Shown here: piece by piece, positions 46,686-56,001 of the stretch | Layout of the letters: the number at the start of each line of letters is the position of its first letter | How positions within the stretch are numbered: the stretch's first letter is position 1 | Origin: Rhodospirillaceae bacterium | GTDB taxonomy: Bacteria; Pseudomonadota; Alphaproteobacteria; JAEUKQ01 | Reading direction: 5' to 3' | Length of the DNA stretch: 64,000 nt | Assembly: GCA_016722635.1 (NCBI GenBank) | Contig: JADKIX010000011.1 | Location: 372,001 to 436,000, forward strand | Program-made: the position numbers and the translations under genes | Notes under the pieces: model-generated | Told to the model about the DNA's origin: nothing | Databases searched by the model: none | What the model saw: the letters and a program-made list of their open reading frames with translations, nothing else

Positions 46686-46886
46686 ATGAGAGGTTTAGAA
46701 GATTTACGGCGGCAATTGGAAGAATTACGGCTAGAACACCGGGATTTGGATGAACTGATCCGGCGGGCAATGTTAATGGCACCGTTCGATCAGATCCAAT
46801 TACAACGGCAGAAGAAACGTAAACTTTTATTAAAAGATCAAATAACCAAGTTGGAAAGCAAATTGCTTCCTGATCTAACCGCTTAA
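46686..46886 (+). CDS. DUF465 (YdcH) family small protein
   Basis: 66-residue, almost wholly helical, charged protein (LRRQLEELRLEHRDLDELI, then LQRQKKRKLLLKDQITKLES). It matches the DUF465/YdcH family, short coiled-coil proteins common in alphaproteobacteria with no agreed function. It is preceded by nearly 300 bases without a gene and converges on the COQ9 gene. Confidence 0.85.
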   Translation: MRGLEDLRRQLEELRLEHRDLDELIRRAMLMAPFDQIQLQRQKKRKLLLKDQITKLESKLLPDLTA

Positions 46887-46894
46887 AAAAGATA

Positions 46895-47539
46895 TTATAA
46901 ACTTTTGCGCAATTTTTGAAGCATCTTCAAGGGCGAGGGGAGATGTTGCCGGGCTGATTTTAGTTGTTGGCGGATTTTGGGGATACGGGTCGTATCTTGT
47001 AGGCGATTATTTAGGAAATCCCAGGTTTTTTCATGGTTAGGGGAAGAATCCTGCAACCAATAAAAAAGGGTTGATGAATATACGCCCGCTAATGTCAGGC
47101 GTTTGGTATAAAAATTAAAATCGACCGACTGATCGCCAATGGAATGCCAGACCCCGTCGATTGTCTGATATAGGCTGGTCCAGGCAGCTGTTTGGTTCCA
47201 GGGTAATAAAAGATAGGATAAGCCCAAACGGACGGCCTCTCGGTACCTTAGATTCTGCTGCAAACGCAGCTGGATAGCACGAAAAACCTTAGCCCTAACG
47301 CCATTTAATTCATTCAATTCCGTTTGTAACGCAGCAACCATTTCCCGGTCTGCATAGGCACTATACCATAAAATCATTTCTTTAACCCCGCCGGGGAAAA
47401 GCATATCAGCTTGTTGGGGATCAACCCCCATATCGGCACAGCCCGTGTCGATAGCCATAGGAGACCAGCCGCTAAAAGCCACATGCGGTAAAACAGCCAG
47501 CAATAAATTGTTTTTTTGGGGGGTTAAATTGTTATCCAT
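46895..47539 (-). CDS. COQ9 family protein
   Basis: 214 residues resembling bacterial COQ9, a lipid-binding accessory factor in ubiquinone synthesis (originally named the rpsU-divergently transcribed protein). Typical features: an N-terminal helical segment (VLPHVAFSGWSPMAI), MLFPGGVKEMILWYSAYADREM, and YLLLPWNQTAAWTSLYQTIDGVWHSIGDQSVDFNFYTKR split over the middle. Here def lies between it and rpsU, but the divergent orientation to rpsU is kept. Confidence 0.88.
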   Translation of the reverse strand: MDNNLTPQKNNLLLAVLPHVAFSGWSPMAIDTGCADMGVDPQQADMLFPGGVKEMILWYSAYADREMVAALQTELNELNGVRAKVFRAIQLRLQQNLRYREAVRLGLSYLLLPWNQTAAWTSLYQTIDGVWHSIGDQSVDFNFYTKRLTLAGVYSSTLFYWLQDSSPNHEKTWDFLNNRLQDTTRIPKIRQQLKSARQHLPSPLKMLQKLRKSL

Positions 47540-47572
47540 GATCCCTATTCCTTGGCTAATAACACCGTTTTC

Positions 47573-48115
47573 CTAATCGTCCAAATCTTCGGCAAATGTT
47601 TCGGGCCAAAAACGCATTTCCTCCCGAAAGATAAGCTTTGACATATCCTGCATCCGCATTGGGTATAAAATACCGTCTAAATGATCGCATTCATGCATGA
47701 CCACACGGGCATGATATCCATGGGCTTCCCGACTTATCTTTTCGCCTGTGGGTGTGTATCCCCGATAACGGATATGGGTTGGCCGCTGTACTATCCCGGT
47801 CAATCCTGGGACCGACAGGCATCCTTCCCATCCTTCCACGGTTTCTTCGGACAAGATTTCAATCTCGGGATTAATCAGATGAGTCATGGGCTGGGCATTG
47901 TCGCCAGCGCGTTTGGCCGGAACTTCAAAAATGACCACTCGTAATGGCACATGAACTTGTGGGGCAGCCAGGCCAACACCACCAATATCTTCCAGGGTTT
48001 CCAGCATATCCCGGATCAATTGTTGAATCTCTGGGGCGGTGGGATCAGCAACAGGTTTAGCCAGTATACGCAGAACCGGGTGACCCATTCGGGCGATTTT
48101 TAAAATAGCCACCAT
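47573..48115 (-). CDS. def: Peptide deformylase
   Basis: Removes the formyl group from nascent proteins. 180 residues with all three catalytic motifs: GVGLAAPQ, EGCLSVPG (metal Cys) and HECDHLDG (HExxH metal site). It sits 33 bases upstream of COQ9 on the minus strand, divergent from rpsU. The usual partner fmt is not in the window. Confidence 0.96.
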   Translation of the reverse strand: MVAILKIARMGHPVLRILAKPVADPTAPEIQQLIRDMLETLEDIGGVGLAAPQVHVPLRVVIFEVPAKRAGDNAQPMTHLINPEIEILSEETVEGWEGCLSVPGLTGIVQRPTHIRYRGYTPTGEKISREAHGYHARVVMHECDHLDGILYPMRMQDMSKLIFREEMRFWPETFAEDLDD

Positions 48116-48436
48116 TGATCCTTTCTTGGTATAAAATTGATATTTCTTCTTTGTTTTTATAATGACTTTTTCACCATATCATAGAGCATTCCAGGATGCT
48201 AGGGGGGAAGGGTATGGGTGAATATTGCTTAAATATACCTGCTTTGTAAGGGTTTTTTCGTAGGAGTTAAGGGGGATGTATAAGGGCTGTGAATGAAAAT
48301 GACAGGCCGTTAATAAAAGCAAAAGATATTTTGATAAAAACACTTCACAAATCAAGATGCCTATGATATTGGTTGCGGACTTATTTTGCATTGGGCAAAT
48401 TTGCTATTCAATTTTATGAGTGGAGGAAGGTTAAAC
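48116..48436. other. Divergent promoter region between def and rpsU
   Basis: About 320 bases without a supportable gene. It should hold the promoters of def-COQ9 (minus) and rpsU (plus). The rpsU ribosome site GGAGGAAGG is at 48422-48430. A minus-strand ORF here has no family resemblance and was not accepted. Confidence 0.55.
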
Positions 48437-48640
48437 GTGCAAGTTGTTGTTCGTGATAATAACGTTGATCAGGCTTTACGTGTTTTAAAGAAAAAATTAC
48501 AGCGCGAAGGTGTTTTCCGGGAAATTAAATTGCGCCGGAATTTTGAAAAACCGTCTGAGCGTCGTACCCGTGAAAAATCTGAAGCGGTGCGCCGTTACCG
48601 CAAGCTGTTGCGCAAGCGGATGGAACGCGAAGGATATTAG
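48437..48640 (+). CDS. rpsU: 30S ribosomal protein S21
   Basis: Small basic ribosomal protein of the 30S platform. The GTG at 48437 lies 6 bases after a strong GGAGGAAGG site and gives 67 residues starting (M)QVVVRDNNVDQALRVLKKK; an upstream ATG would add 17 residues with no similarity. The rest, including REIKLRRNFEKPSERR, is typical S21. Confidence 0.96.
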   Translation: MQVVVRDNNVDQALRVLKKKLQREGVFREIKLRRNFEKPSERRTREKSEAVRRYRKLLRKRMEREGY

Positions 48641-48726
48641 ATTGAAGGGCAACATTCGATCTTTTTGTCTGATTTAAACCAATTCTTATGGATTTTTACT
48701 GACCGGTCGGTAGAGCAAAATTGGAT

Positions 48727-48762
48727 AGCCTGTCTATGAAAATAGATAGGCTTTTTGTTTTA
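48727..48762 (+). terminator. Rho-independent terminator after rpsU
   Basis: Inverted repeat AGCCTGTCTAT / ATAGATAGGCT (48727-48737 and 48742-48752, one G-T pair) with a GAAA tetraloop, followed by TTTTTGTTTT. It lies between rpsU and the deaminase gene. Confidence 0.92.
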
Positions 48763-48778
48763 TTAGGACAATAATTAG

Positions 48779-49789
48779 GTGATCATGCGGATGATGGAGC
48801 AGAAAATGTGGCAAACAGAACCGAAAATTGAACTGCATCTTCATTTAGATTGTTCCCTCAGTTACCTTTTTGTCCGCGCATTTGAGCCAAATATCACCCC
48901 TGATGCGTACCGCAAGGATTTTGTGGCCCCGGCCAAATGTAAAGATTTAGCTGAATTTCTGACCTATACCCGCCGCAGTTTAGAACTGATGCAAACGGAA
49001 TTTGGTTTGCGGTTGGCCGCCCAAGATGTCATCCGCCAATTACTTGAAGACCGTGTCATCTATGCTGAAATCCGGTATGCCCCGTTATTGCATGTGCAAC
49101 AAGGGTTATCGGGGGACGATGTGGTGGTGATTGTGTCCGATGAACTCCGTAAACAAAGGGCGATTCATCCAAGTCTGGAAACGAGGCTTTTACTTTGTAC
49201 ATTACGTCATTTTACTCCTCGACAAAGCCAGGAAACAGCAGATTTGGTGCGGCGTCATGCCCCTAAAGGGGTTGTTGTGGGGATTGATATTGCTGGGGAT
49301 GAGGCAAATTTCCCCCTCAATGCCCATGAGCAGGTTTTCGATCAAGTTTTTGCCCGTCATATTCCCATCACCGCGCATGCTGGCGAATCAAAGGGGCCAG
49401 AAAGTGTTTGGGAAACATTAAAAAAACTGCACCCCTCCCGTTTAGGGCATGGGATACGTTCTTGGGAAGATAAAAATTTAATTTCTTATTTGATCAGCCA
49501 TCGCATCCATTTGGAAGTTTGCCCCAGCAGCAATATCCAAACAGGGGTTTATGGCCATTATAGCCAGCATCCCGTCAATCGCTTATTCAAGGCGGGTGTC
49601 TCTTTAAGCATTAATACCGATGGTCGGGCCCTGAATAATATTTCCTTGGGGCAGGAATATGACCGTTTGCACCAAATATTTGGCTGGACTAAGCGGGAAT
49701 TCCGGCAATGCAATGTGAATGCCTTGGAGGCTGCTTTTATTGCACCTGATCTCCGCCAGCGTTTCATCAATTTTATCAAGAATTCATAA
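48779..49789 (+). CDS. add: Adenosine deaminase family protein
   Basis: Metal-dependent deaminase of adenosine or a related purine. The 336 residues show ELHLHLD (metal His pair), AGDEANFP, ITAHAGE (catalytic Glu), SRLGHGIR and SINTDG. The last motif is TDG-R rather than the usual TDDP, and the N-terminal motif lacks the Gly of HLDG; such variants exist among bacterial ADA-like enzymes, so the exact purine is uncertain. Start may be the GTG at 48779 or the ATG shortly after. It converges on yacG. Confidence 0.85.
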   Translation: MIMRMMEQKMWQTEPKIELHLHLDCSLSYLFVRAFEPNITPDAYRKDFVAPAKCKDLAEFLTYTRRSLELMQTEFGLRLAAQDVIRQLLEDRVIYAEIRYAPLLHVQQGLSGDDVVVIVSDELRKQRAIHPSLETRLLLCTLRHFTPRQSQETADLVRRHAPKGVVVGIDIAGDEANFPLNAHEQVFDQVFARHIPITAHAGESKGPESVWETLKKLHPSRLGHGIRSWEDKNLISYLISHRIHLEVCPSSNIQTGVYGHYSQHPVNRLFKAGVSLSINTDGRALNNISLGQEYDRLHQIFGWTKREFRQCNVNALEAAFIAPDLRQRFINFIKNS

Positions 49790-49796
49790 AAGCTGG

Positions 49797-49973
49797 TTAT
49801 TCCTGTTCCGCCTCATCATCCCGGTTGGGGGCTGTTGATTCTTCGGAAGAAAGGGGCGAGGAAATACGGTAATCTTGATTTAACCAGCGCAATAAATCCA
49901 CATCGGCGCAATAGCCCGAGCAGAAAGGCTGGTATTTTGCTTGTGATGGTTGATGGCAAATAGGGCACTTCAT
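49797..49973 (-). CDS. yacG: YacG family zinc-binding protein
   Basis: 58-residue protein below common ORF cut-offs. It has the YacG zinc site as CPICHQ near the start and CSGYCADVDL, plus the conserved RWLNQDYRI, followed by an acidic tail. YacG homologues bind and inhibit DNA gyrase in E. coli. It follows rng in the conserved infA-maf-rng-yacG order. Confidence 0.9.
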   Translation of the reverse strand: MKCPICHQPSQAKYQPFCSGYCADVDLLRWLNQDYRISSPLSSEESTAPNRDDEAEQE

Positions 49974-50050
49974 TTTTTAGGATGTTCCCAAAGGAGATAT
50001 TTTGTTGCTTAACAAAATTATATAGCTTGGATCGGGTTTTCCAGTGTTAT

Positions 50051-51211
50051 TTATTTCTGCTTGATGTTGATTGCGGATAAAGGGGTACCTTTGTTTTGTC
50101 GGGTCAGTTCGATTAATCCCAATCTGCTATAGCCTGCAACCCGACAATAGGCTGAATCCTGTTGGATTTGGCCAGATAGATAATCCAGTAATTCTTTTTT
50201 CTCGACCCCGGAAGATAAGGGGATGACATCTATCAATATGTGGCCGCTGAGGTTGCGTAAGCGGATTTGTTTGGCGACTTCCCCCAAAGCTTCTTGGTTA
50301 ACATAAAAGTTTTTGGAATAATTTTTTTGCTGGACGGCGCTTAAGTTCTTTCCGGCATTAACATCAATGGCTGTAAGCGTCTGACCTTCCTCAATAATTA
50401 ACGATCCGCCGGAGGGAAGGGTGACTTCTTGCCTTAAAGCATCTTCTAATTGGTCTTGGATGTCTTCTAGGCCAACTGGCCAATCAGCAATAGGCAATTC
50501 TTCAATATTGTCCTGTAAAGACGGATAATATTTCTCGAGATATGTTTGGATTTGTTGGGCTTTTAAGGGTGAAAAGGCGATGATTTTTTGAATTTGGTTT
50601 ATTTCATCCCGCAACAACTGCCAGAAAGGTTGTTCTTCCCGAAATACCAATTGCGGATTTTTAAGGGAGTTACATTTTTCAAGAAAAATTTGCCATTGCC
50701 GGTGCAACCATGCAACTTCTGCCAAGGCATGGGGCAGTAAACTGGCGGCCAAGGCATGCCTGATAATCAAGCCGCCGGATAGGGAATTGATCATCGGCTG
50801 CATCGCCGTTTGAATAAGGGTGCGCGCCTCTTCAGATGCCCCGCTTCTGGAGGAAAAAGTGATCCCTTGATGATGGGGGCAATAAACCGAATGAATACCG
50901 GGTAATTTAATTTTTGCTGTTAGTTTGGCCTGTTTGCCATAGATATCGCTTGGCTTTTCCACTTGTACCATCAGTACAAGTCCCGGCTGCAAAGGAAAGG
51001 GACAATCATTTTGCTGTAGCATCGCTTGCTGATGCCCAAGTTCAACAAAAGCAGTGCCGCCCTTATCTAGGATGGTTGTTACCTTGCCTAAAAAAATGTC
51101 ATTATATCCGCCAATGCTGTTGGTACTTCGTTGTTTATATTCGACCAAGCGGTCATTTTGCCAAAGAGCTGCCTTGGAGAGGGATTTTTCCTGCCAAATA
51201 AATAAAATCAT
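50051..51211 (-). CDS. rng: Ribonuclease E/G family protein
   Basis: Endoribonuclease of the RNase G/E family. From the ATG at 51211 (386 residues) the sequence has an S1-like RNA-binding segment (NDIFLGKVTTILDKGGTAFVELG), the long catalytic core with GGSLIIEEGQTLTAIDVNAG (metal Asp) and RLRNLSGHILIDVIPL. It lacks the zinc-link and C-terminal scaffold of RNase E, so it resembles RNase G. The start is uncertain: a TTG at 51238 and a GTG at 51223 are also in frame. It follows maf closely. Confidence 0.9.
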   Translation of the reverse strand: MILFIWQEKSLSKAALWQNDRLVEYKQRSTNSIGGYNDIFLGKVTTILDKGGTAFVELGHQQAMLQQNDCPFPLQPGLVLMVQVEKPSDIYGKQAKLTAKIKLPGIHSVYCPHHQGITFSSRSGASEEARTLIQTAMQPMINSLSGGLIIRHALAASLLPHALAEVAWLHRQWQIFLEKCNSLKNPQLVFREEQPFWQLLRDEINQIQKIIAFSPLKAQQIQTYLEKYYPSLQDNIEELPIADWPVGLEDIQDQLEDALRQEVTLPSGGSLIIEEGQTLTAIDVNAGKNLSAVQQKNYSKNFYVNQEALGEVAKQIRLRNLSGHILIDVIPLSSGVEKKELLDYLSGQIQQDSAYCRVAGYSRLGLIELTRQNKGTPLSAINIKQK

Positions 51212-51225
51212 CGGGGAAGTCACGG

Positions 51226-51798
51226 TTATACCAAACAAGTCAACCCGGCATGCAACAGCAAGTGACGGGTTTCATATAAAGGCAATCCCACAATATTGGA
51301 ATAGGAACCATGGACTGCTTGGATCAGGCATTCGGCAGACTCTTGGATAGAATATCCCCCTGCTTTTCCTTGCCATTGGCCGGTGGCAATATAGCGGTCG
51401 ACTTCCCCAGCAGAAAGCCGTTTGAATTTAACGGAAGTCATCACAGTTTTTTTATAAATCGTTTTATCAGGCGTGATTAAGCAAACGCCTGTAATCACCC
51501 GGTGGCGACGCCCGGAAAGTAGTTGTAAACATGTTCTAGCTGTAGGGGCATTGTCGGCCTTAGGCAGAATGCGCCTACCACAGGCAACAACCGTATCCGC
51601 CCCCAAGACAATGGCGGTCGGGTGTTGTTGATAAATATGTAGGGCTTTCTCTTCGGCCATGCGGTTAGCGTATTGCAAGGGCAGTTCTTGCTTGCCCGGG
51701 GTTTCATCTAAACCTGCGGGCAAAATATGATCCGGGCGAACGCCAATCCGTTCCAATAATTGGAGACGACGGGGCGAGGCGGATGCAAGGATAAACAC
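51226..51798 (-). CDS. maf: Maf family nucleotide pyrophosphatase
   Basis: Hydrolyses non-canonical nucleoside triphosphates; 190 residues. Motifs: N-terminal LASASPRRLQLLERIG, ANRMAEEKA, VLGADTVVACG and GGYSIQ, with the IVGLPLYE end typical of Maf. It lies 36 bases after infA in a tight run. Confidence 0.95.
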   Translation of the reverse strand: MFILASASPRRLQLLERIGVRPDHILPAGLDETPGKQELPLQYANRMAEEKALHIYQQHPTAIVLGADTVVACGRRILPKADNAPTARTCLQLLSGRRHRVITGVCLITPDKTIYKKTVMTSVKFKRLSAGEVDRYIATGQWQGKAGGYSIQESAECLIQAVHGSYSNIVGLPLYETRHLLLHAGLTCLV

Positions 51799-51834
51799 AG
51801 CCTCAACCTATGACAAAAGCAAATACATGGGTTA

Positions 51835-52053
51835 TTATTTCTGCCGGAATGTGATTCTGCCTTTGGTTAAATCATAAGGCGTCATTTCCACATTGACCCG
51901 GTCACCCGCCAAAACCCGAATGCGGTTCTTCCGCATTTTGCCTGATGTATGGGCTAAAATAATATGATCGTTATCTAACTTTACCCGAAACATGGCATTA
52001 GGCAATAATTCCACAACGGTACCTGGGAATTCGATGACATCCTCTTTAGGCAT
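51835..52053 (-). CDS. infA: Translation initiation factor IF-1
   Basis: 72-residue OB-fold protein that binds the 30S A site. Seen: MPKEDVIEFPGTVVELLPN, FRVKLDNDHIILAHTSGKMRKNRIRVLAGD in two pieces, and DLTKGRITFR. Start ATG at 52053. It heads the infA-maf-rng-yacG group. Confidence 0.98.
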   Translation of the reverse strand: MPKEDVIEFPGTVVELLPNAMFRVKLDNDHIILAHTSGKMRKNRIRVLAGDRVNVEMTPYDLTKGRITFRQK

Positions 52054-52163
52054 TTATTTTCCTATCTTAAGCCTTTAATATGATACGTATCACTTGAAAT
52101 GTGAGCCCACCATGCACCTATTTTTTCTGCTTGGCAAGGGTGTGCAAAAAAAAGGTTTTATTT

Positions 52164-52679
52164 TTATGCTTGATGCTGCGGTTGCCAGCAGGTGGGCCAA
52201 CTGTCACCCAGGTCTTTGAGGTAGCAATTTACTTTCGGTGTCGAGAGCTTGACGGCCATATTATTTGAAAAGATCAAATGGATGGATTTTTTGTCCTCAT
52301 GCCACTCAACTGCCAATAAATTGAGGATTTGGCTCGGGGACGAATCATCTAAGCCCTGTTGTTGAACTTGCTCAACATCGTTAAAAATACATCCTGCATG
52401 AATACGTTGCCCATGAATATGTTGCCCGGGGGTTTCCTTGGAAGTTTTTGCAGCCGAGCAATGTGTTTCCCAGCAAAACCGGTTAAATAGGATCGCAAAA
52501 CGTTTTTCTTCAGCCCAGTAGACCATATCACTAAGAGTGACCAAAGAGTCCTGTAACATGGCCGACACCACCTGTAAATCTTGTTGGTCACAGGCGTGTA
52601 ACCTTAATAAGTCTGGGGTTTCAGGATGCTTAATTTTTACTTCGTTCAATTGATGCTCCGCAATTTGTAAGTTTTTCAA
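52164..52679 (-). CDS. DUF2948 family protein
   Basis: 171-residue protein of unknown function found beside murA in alphaproteobacteria. It is recognised from LLRLHACDQQDLQVVSAMLQDSL, the FAILFNRFCWE strand (split from the first by DMVYWAEEK) and the late WHEDKKSIHLIFSNN segment. The ATG lies 50 bases inside the murA 3' end; the family usually starts near LLRLHA, so a later start is possible. Confidence 0.8.
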   Translation of the reverse strand: MKNLQIAEHQLNEVKIKHPETPDLLRLHACDQQDLQVVSAMLQDSLVTLSDMVYWAEEKRFAILFNRFCWETHCSAAKTSKETPGQHIHGQRIHAGCIFNDVEQVQQQGLDDSSPSQILNLLAVEWHEDKKSIHLIFSNNMAVKLSTPKVNCYLKDLGDSWPTCWQPQHQA

Positions 52680-53892
52680 CTAAATTTTCGTATCCGCGAT
52701 CTAAATGATAAATCCGGTTCACAATCGTTTCACCGCTTGCCGCAAGTCCCGCGAGTACCAGTGAAACCGACGCACGTAAATCGGTGGCCATAACGGGTGC
52801 ACCGGATAAATTTTTAACTCCCCGAATAAGAGCTGAGGCACCGTGGATCGTAATATTAGCGCCCATCCGTGCGAGTTCGGGAACATGCATGAAACGGTTT
52901 TCAAAAATCGTCTCTGTCATCATAGATGCCCCTTCAGCAATTGTCATCAACGCCATAAATTGTGCTTGTAAGTCTGTGGGAAAGCCGGGGTATGGCTCCG
53001 TCATAATATCAATGCCTAGGAGTTTGCGGGAAGAAGGTTTCACGGAGATTTGCCCCGGTAAAGTTTCTATTTTAACTCCTGCTTGTGTCAAAGGCGTTAA
53101 CAAGGCGTCCAAAGATGCGGTAGGGGCATTGGTTAAGGTTAATTCGCCGCCGGTAATTAAAGCCGCGATAATATAGGTGCCTGCTTCGATCCGGTCTGTC
53201 ATGATTGGGTAATGACAGCCTTTGAGAGAACTGACCCCCTTGATTCGGAGACGGGATGTCCCAGCCCCTGTCACGTCCGCGCCCATCTTGTTTAAAAAAT
53301 TTGCCAAATCAATGATTTCCGGCTCACGGGCTGCATTTTCAATAATGGTTAGCCCATTCGCTAAGCTGGCAGCCATCATGATGTTTTCGGTGGCGCCGAC
53401 CGAAACAATCGGCAGCGTTATCTTGGTACCCTGTAACCCTTTTTTTGCTGTCGCATAAATATAGCCATCCTTCACTTCAATTTCTGCACCCAATGCTTGC
53501 AAGCCTTTGATATGAAGGTCAACTGGCCGCGTGCCGATCGCACAGCCACCGGGTAATGACACGCAAGCTTCGCCAAATCTGGCAACCAATGGCCCTAAAA
53601 CCAAGATAGAAGCACGCATTTTTCGCACCAATTCGTAATCCGCGCGGTAAGAATGGATCTGGCGGTTGTCAATCACCAGTCTGTCGGCACTGGGTTGTTC
53701 AATCAGGCTGCCCATATCGCTTAACAGCAATTGCATGGAATGGACGTCCGCAAGCTTAGGAACATTTTCCAAGATAATTTTTTCAGGGCAAAGTAGGGTT
53801 GCCGCCAATAAGGGAAGGGCAGCGTTTTTAGCGCCACTGATAGGGATCGTCCCAAAAAGGGGCTGGCCGCCGTTAATTTTAATCTTGTCCAT
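52630..53892 (-). CDS. murA: UDP-N-acetylglucosamine 1-carboxyvinyltransferase MurA
   Basis: First committed step of peptidoglycan synthesis. From the ATG at 53892 the 420 residues begin MDKIKINGGQPLFGTIPISGAKNAA; an in-frame ATG six codons earlier is possible. The fosfomycin-target Cys is in LPGGCAIGTRPVD, and HIKGLQALGAEIE and DRGYENLVEKL are also present. It lies downstream of dcd on the minus strand. Confidence 0.97.
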   Translation of the reverse strand: MDKIKINGGQPLFGTIPISGAKNAALPLLAATLLCPEKIILENVPKLADVHSMQLLLSDMGSLIEQPSADRLVIDNRQIHSYRADYELVRKMRASILVLGPLVARFGEACVSLPGGCAIGTRPVDLHIKGLQALGAEIEVKDGYIYATAKKGLQGTKITLPIVSVGATENIMMAASLANGLTIIENAAREPEIIDLANFLNKMGADVTGAGTSRLRIKGVSSLKGCHYPIMTDRIEAGTYIIAALITGGELTLTNAPTASLDALLTPLTQAGVKIETLPGQISVKPSSRKLLGIDIMTEPYPGFPTDLQAQFMALMTIAEGASMMTETIFENRFMHVPELARMGANITIHGASALIRGVKNLSGAPVMATDLRASVSLVLAGLAASGETIVNRIYHLDRGYENLVEKLTNCGASIERSKN

Positions 53893-53948
53893 ATTTTTTC
53901 TGAACCACATCTTGTTATATCGTCAATTCGGGAATTCGGGTTGTCACT

Positions 53949-54503
53949 TTACACCTTGGGTAAAGTCACCCCTTTTTGTTTCATATACTTGCCCGCCCGG
54001 TCTGCGTAAGACACCTCACACAGGCTATCACCTTTCAAAAATAAAAACTGACACGCCCCTTCATTGGCATAAATTTTGGCGGGCAGTGGGGTGGTATTCG
54101 AAAATTCCAGCGTCACATGGCCTTCCCATTCAGGTTCCAGCGGGGTTACATTGACAATAATCCCGCAACGGGCATAGGTAGATTTTCCCAGACAAATCAC
54201 CAAAACATCGCGGGGGATCTTGAAATATTCAACCGTTCTTGCCAAGGCAAAACTGTTGGGTGGGATAATACAAACCTCGGTATTGCGCTCCACAAAGCTG
54301 GTGGCTGAAAAGTTTTTAGGATCAACCAAGGCATTATCCACATTGGTAAAGATTTTGAATTCTTCAGATACCCTAGCGTCATAGCCGTAAGAGGAAAGGC
54401 CATAAGAAATAACCCCTTGCCGTTTTTGACCATCCACAAAAGGATCGATCATCGTTTTTTCCTTAGCCATTTTACGGATCCAATGATCCGGCATGATTGC
54501 CAT
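53949..54503 (-). CDS. dcd: dCTP deaminase
   Basis: Deaminates dCTP to dUTP for thymidylate supply. 184 residues beginning MAIMPDHWIRKMA; motifs SYGLSSYGYDARV, LGKSTYARCGIIVNVTP (catalytic region) and EGHVTLEFSNTTPLP match the bacterial Dcd type with GKSTYARCG. It is followed by murA after 57 bases. Confidence 0.96.
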   Translation of the reverse strand: MAIMPDHWIRKMAKEKTMIDPFVDGQKRQGVISYGLSSYGYDARVSEEFKIFTNVDNALVDPKNFSATSFVERNTEVCIIPPNSFALARTVEYFKIPRDVLVICLGKSTYARCGIIVNVTPLEPEWEGHVTLEFSNTTPLPAKIYANEGACQFLFLKGDSLCEVSYADRAGKYMKQKGVTLPKV

Positions 54504-54626
54504 GATATTACCTTTTCATTAATTGCTGCTGCTGATGGATTGATACAAGTGGATTATAACCAAATTTTGGCCGATTGTGTGGCAGAAATAAACAATTATT
54601 TACAAGCATCATGTTTTCCTCTGGAA

Positions 54627-54809
54627 TTATTCATCCGGTTTTTCTGGACTATCGTCAATCATAGCTGGCGACCTGCCTTGTTGCTGTTGTTTCCGGCGCT
54701 GCAAATTGTTCCGCAACGCTTGTTGCAAACGATTATTTTTTTGCTGTTTTCGCAATTCTGCATGATGGATCTGGGCAGGGGTTTTAGTATGGGGGGTTTT
54801 ATCGGCCAC
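54627..54809 (-). CDS. Small conserved basic protein near argC/murA
   Basis: 60-residue, Gln/Arg-rich, charged protein. The central LQQALRNNLQRRKQQQ resembles small alphaproteobacterial proteins with an ALRxNLxRRK core that are encoded near murA or dcd. No function known. The short length and biased composition leave some doubt that it is a gene. Confidence 0.6.
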   Translation of the reverse strand: MADKTPHTKTPAQIHHAELRKQQKNNRLQQALRNNLQRRKQQQQGRSPAMIDDSPEKPDE

Positions 54810-54826
54810 GCGCTATCACCCCCGTT

Positions 54827-55882
54827 TTAAGGAAATAAGGCAATTTGATTAAGCCCTAAATCTTCCGGCCATTCCATCATGATATTCATATTTTGGATGG
54901 CTTGCCCGGAAGCGCCTTTGATTAAATTATCGATCGTTACCAGCAAGATGGCATGCCCCTTAAGGGGACTATCAAAAACCGCCATCACACATCTGTTTGT
55001 GCCACGCACATGCCTGGTTTCGGGTGAAATGGGGGGCGGCAGAACCTCGATAAACCCATCATGCTGATACTGTTTTTGCCAAGCTTGGCGGATATCTTGG
55101 GCCGTTACTTGTGGCGCCAAATGCACATAGATTGTTTCCAAAATCCCCCGGCTCATCGGCACCAAATGGGGAAGGAACGATATTTTTATGGGTTTTTGGG
55201 CTGCTTGCGTAAGACCCTGTTCAATTTCCGGGGTATGGCGATGGCCGGTGACCCCGTAGGCATGAATACCTTCCTGTACCTCGCTGAATAGGCTGCTTTG
55301 CTTGGCTTCACGGCCAGCGCCGCTGACCCCGGATTTGGCGTCGATAATAATCGGGCTGTGTTCAATTAATTTTTGGTTGATTAAGGGAATCAGGGCAAGC
55401 TGGGCAGCGGTCGGGTAACATCCCGGACAAGCGACAAGTGAAGCTTTGGCAATTTGTGCCCGGTAAATTTCCGATAATCCATAGACGGCCTTTGGTTGGA
55501 GCTGCGGGGCGCGGTGGGCATGGCCATACCAGGTGGCATATTCAAGGGTATTTTGCAGGCGGAAGTCGGCGGAAAGATCGATGATTTTTAAATGATCCGG
55601 TAATTTTGCCACCAATTCTTGGGTCATACCGTGGGGAAGGGCACAAAAAACCAAATCCAAATTGGCCCAATTGATATCATCCACTTTTTGTAAGTTGCCC
55701 AGGCCCAAATGACGTAAATGGGGGAACACCTCCCCTAGGGATTTACCGGCCTGTTTTTCTGCACTAAGTGCTACAAGCTTAACTTTGGGATGGTTGGTCA
55801 GTAGGCGAATCAATTCCCCGCCCGTATAGCCGCTGGCGCCTAATATACCAATTTTCAGGATAGATTGCCGTGATATTGCCAT
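54827..55882 (-). CDS. argC: N-acetyl-gamma-glutamyl-phosphate reductase
   Basis: Third step of arginine synthesis. Motifs: nucleotide-binding GILGASGYTGGELIRLL, FCALPHGMTQ, catalytic Cys in VACPGCYPTAA and SGVSGAGREAK. The frame stays open upstream to 55957, but the family begins just before KIGILGASG, so the ATG at 55882 (351 residues) is preferred. It follows rpsI across a terminator, the common rplM-rpsI-argC order. Confidence 0.95.
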   Translation of the reverse strand: MAISRQSILKIGILGASGYTGGELIRLLTNHPKVKLVALSAEKQAGKSLGEVFPHLRHLGLGNLQKVDDINWANLDLVFCALPHGMTQELVAKLPDHLKIIDLSADFRLQNTLEYATWYGHAHRAPQLQPKAVYGLSEIYRAQIAKASLVACPGCYPTAAQLALIPLINQKLIEHSPIIIDAKSGVSGAGREAKQSSLFSEVQEGIHAYGVTGHRHTPEIEQGLTQAAQKPIKISFLPHLVPMSRGILETIYVHLAPQVTAQDIRQAWQKQYQHDGFIEVLPPPISPETRHVRGTNRCVMAVFDSPLKGHAILLVTIDNLIKGASGQAIQNMNIMMEWPEDLGLNQIALFP

Positions 55883-56001
55883 AGGTGATGCTTTCAAATC
55901 AGATACCAACGTTAAAGAATTTTTTAACATTCTTAAAGATTTTACAGAAAAACGCAATCCTGGATCAATTTTAGAAAAGGTGATGGAATGGGAGAGGAAA
56001 G

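Noticed and set aside
48179..48391. 70-codon minus-strand ORF between def and rpsU
   Set aside because: Sits in the divergent promoter region and has no ribosome site or family pattern.
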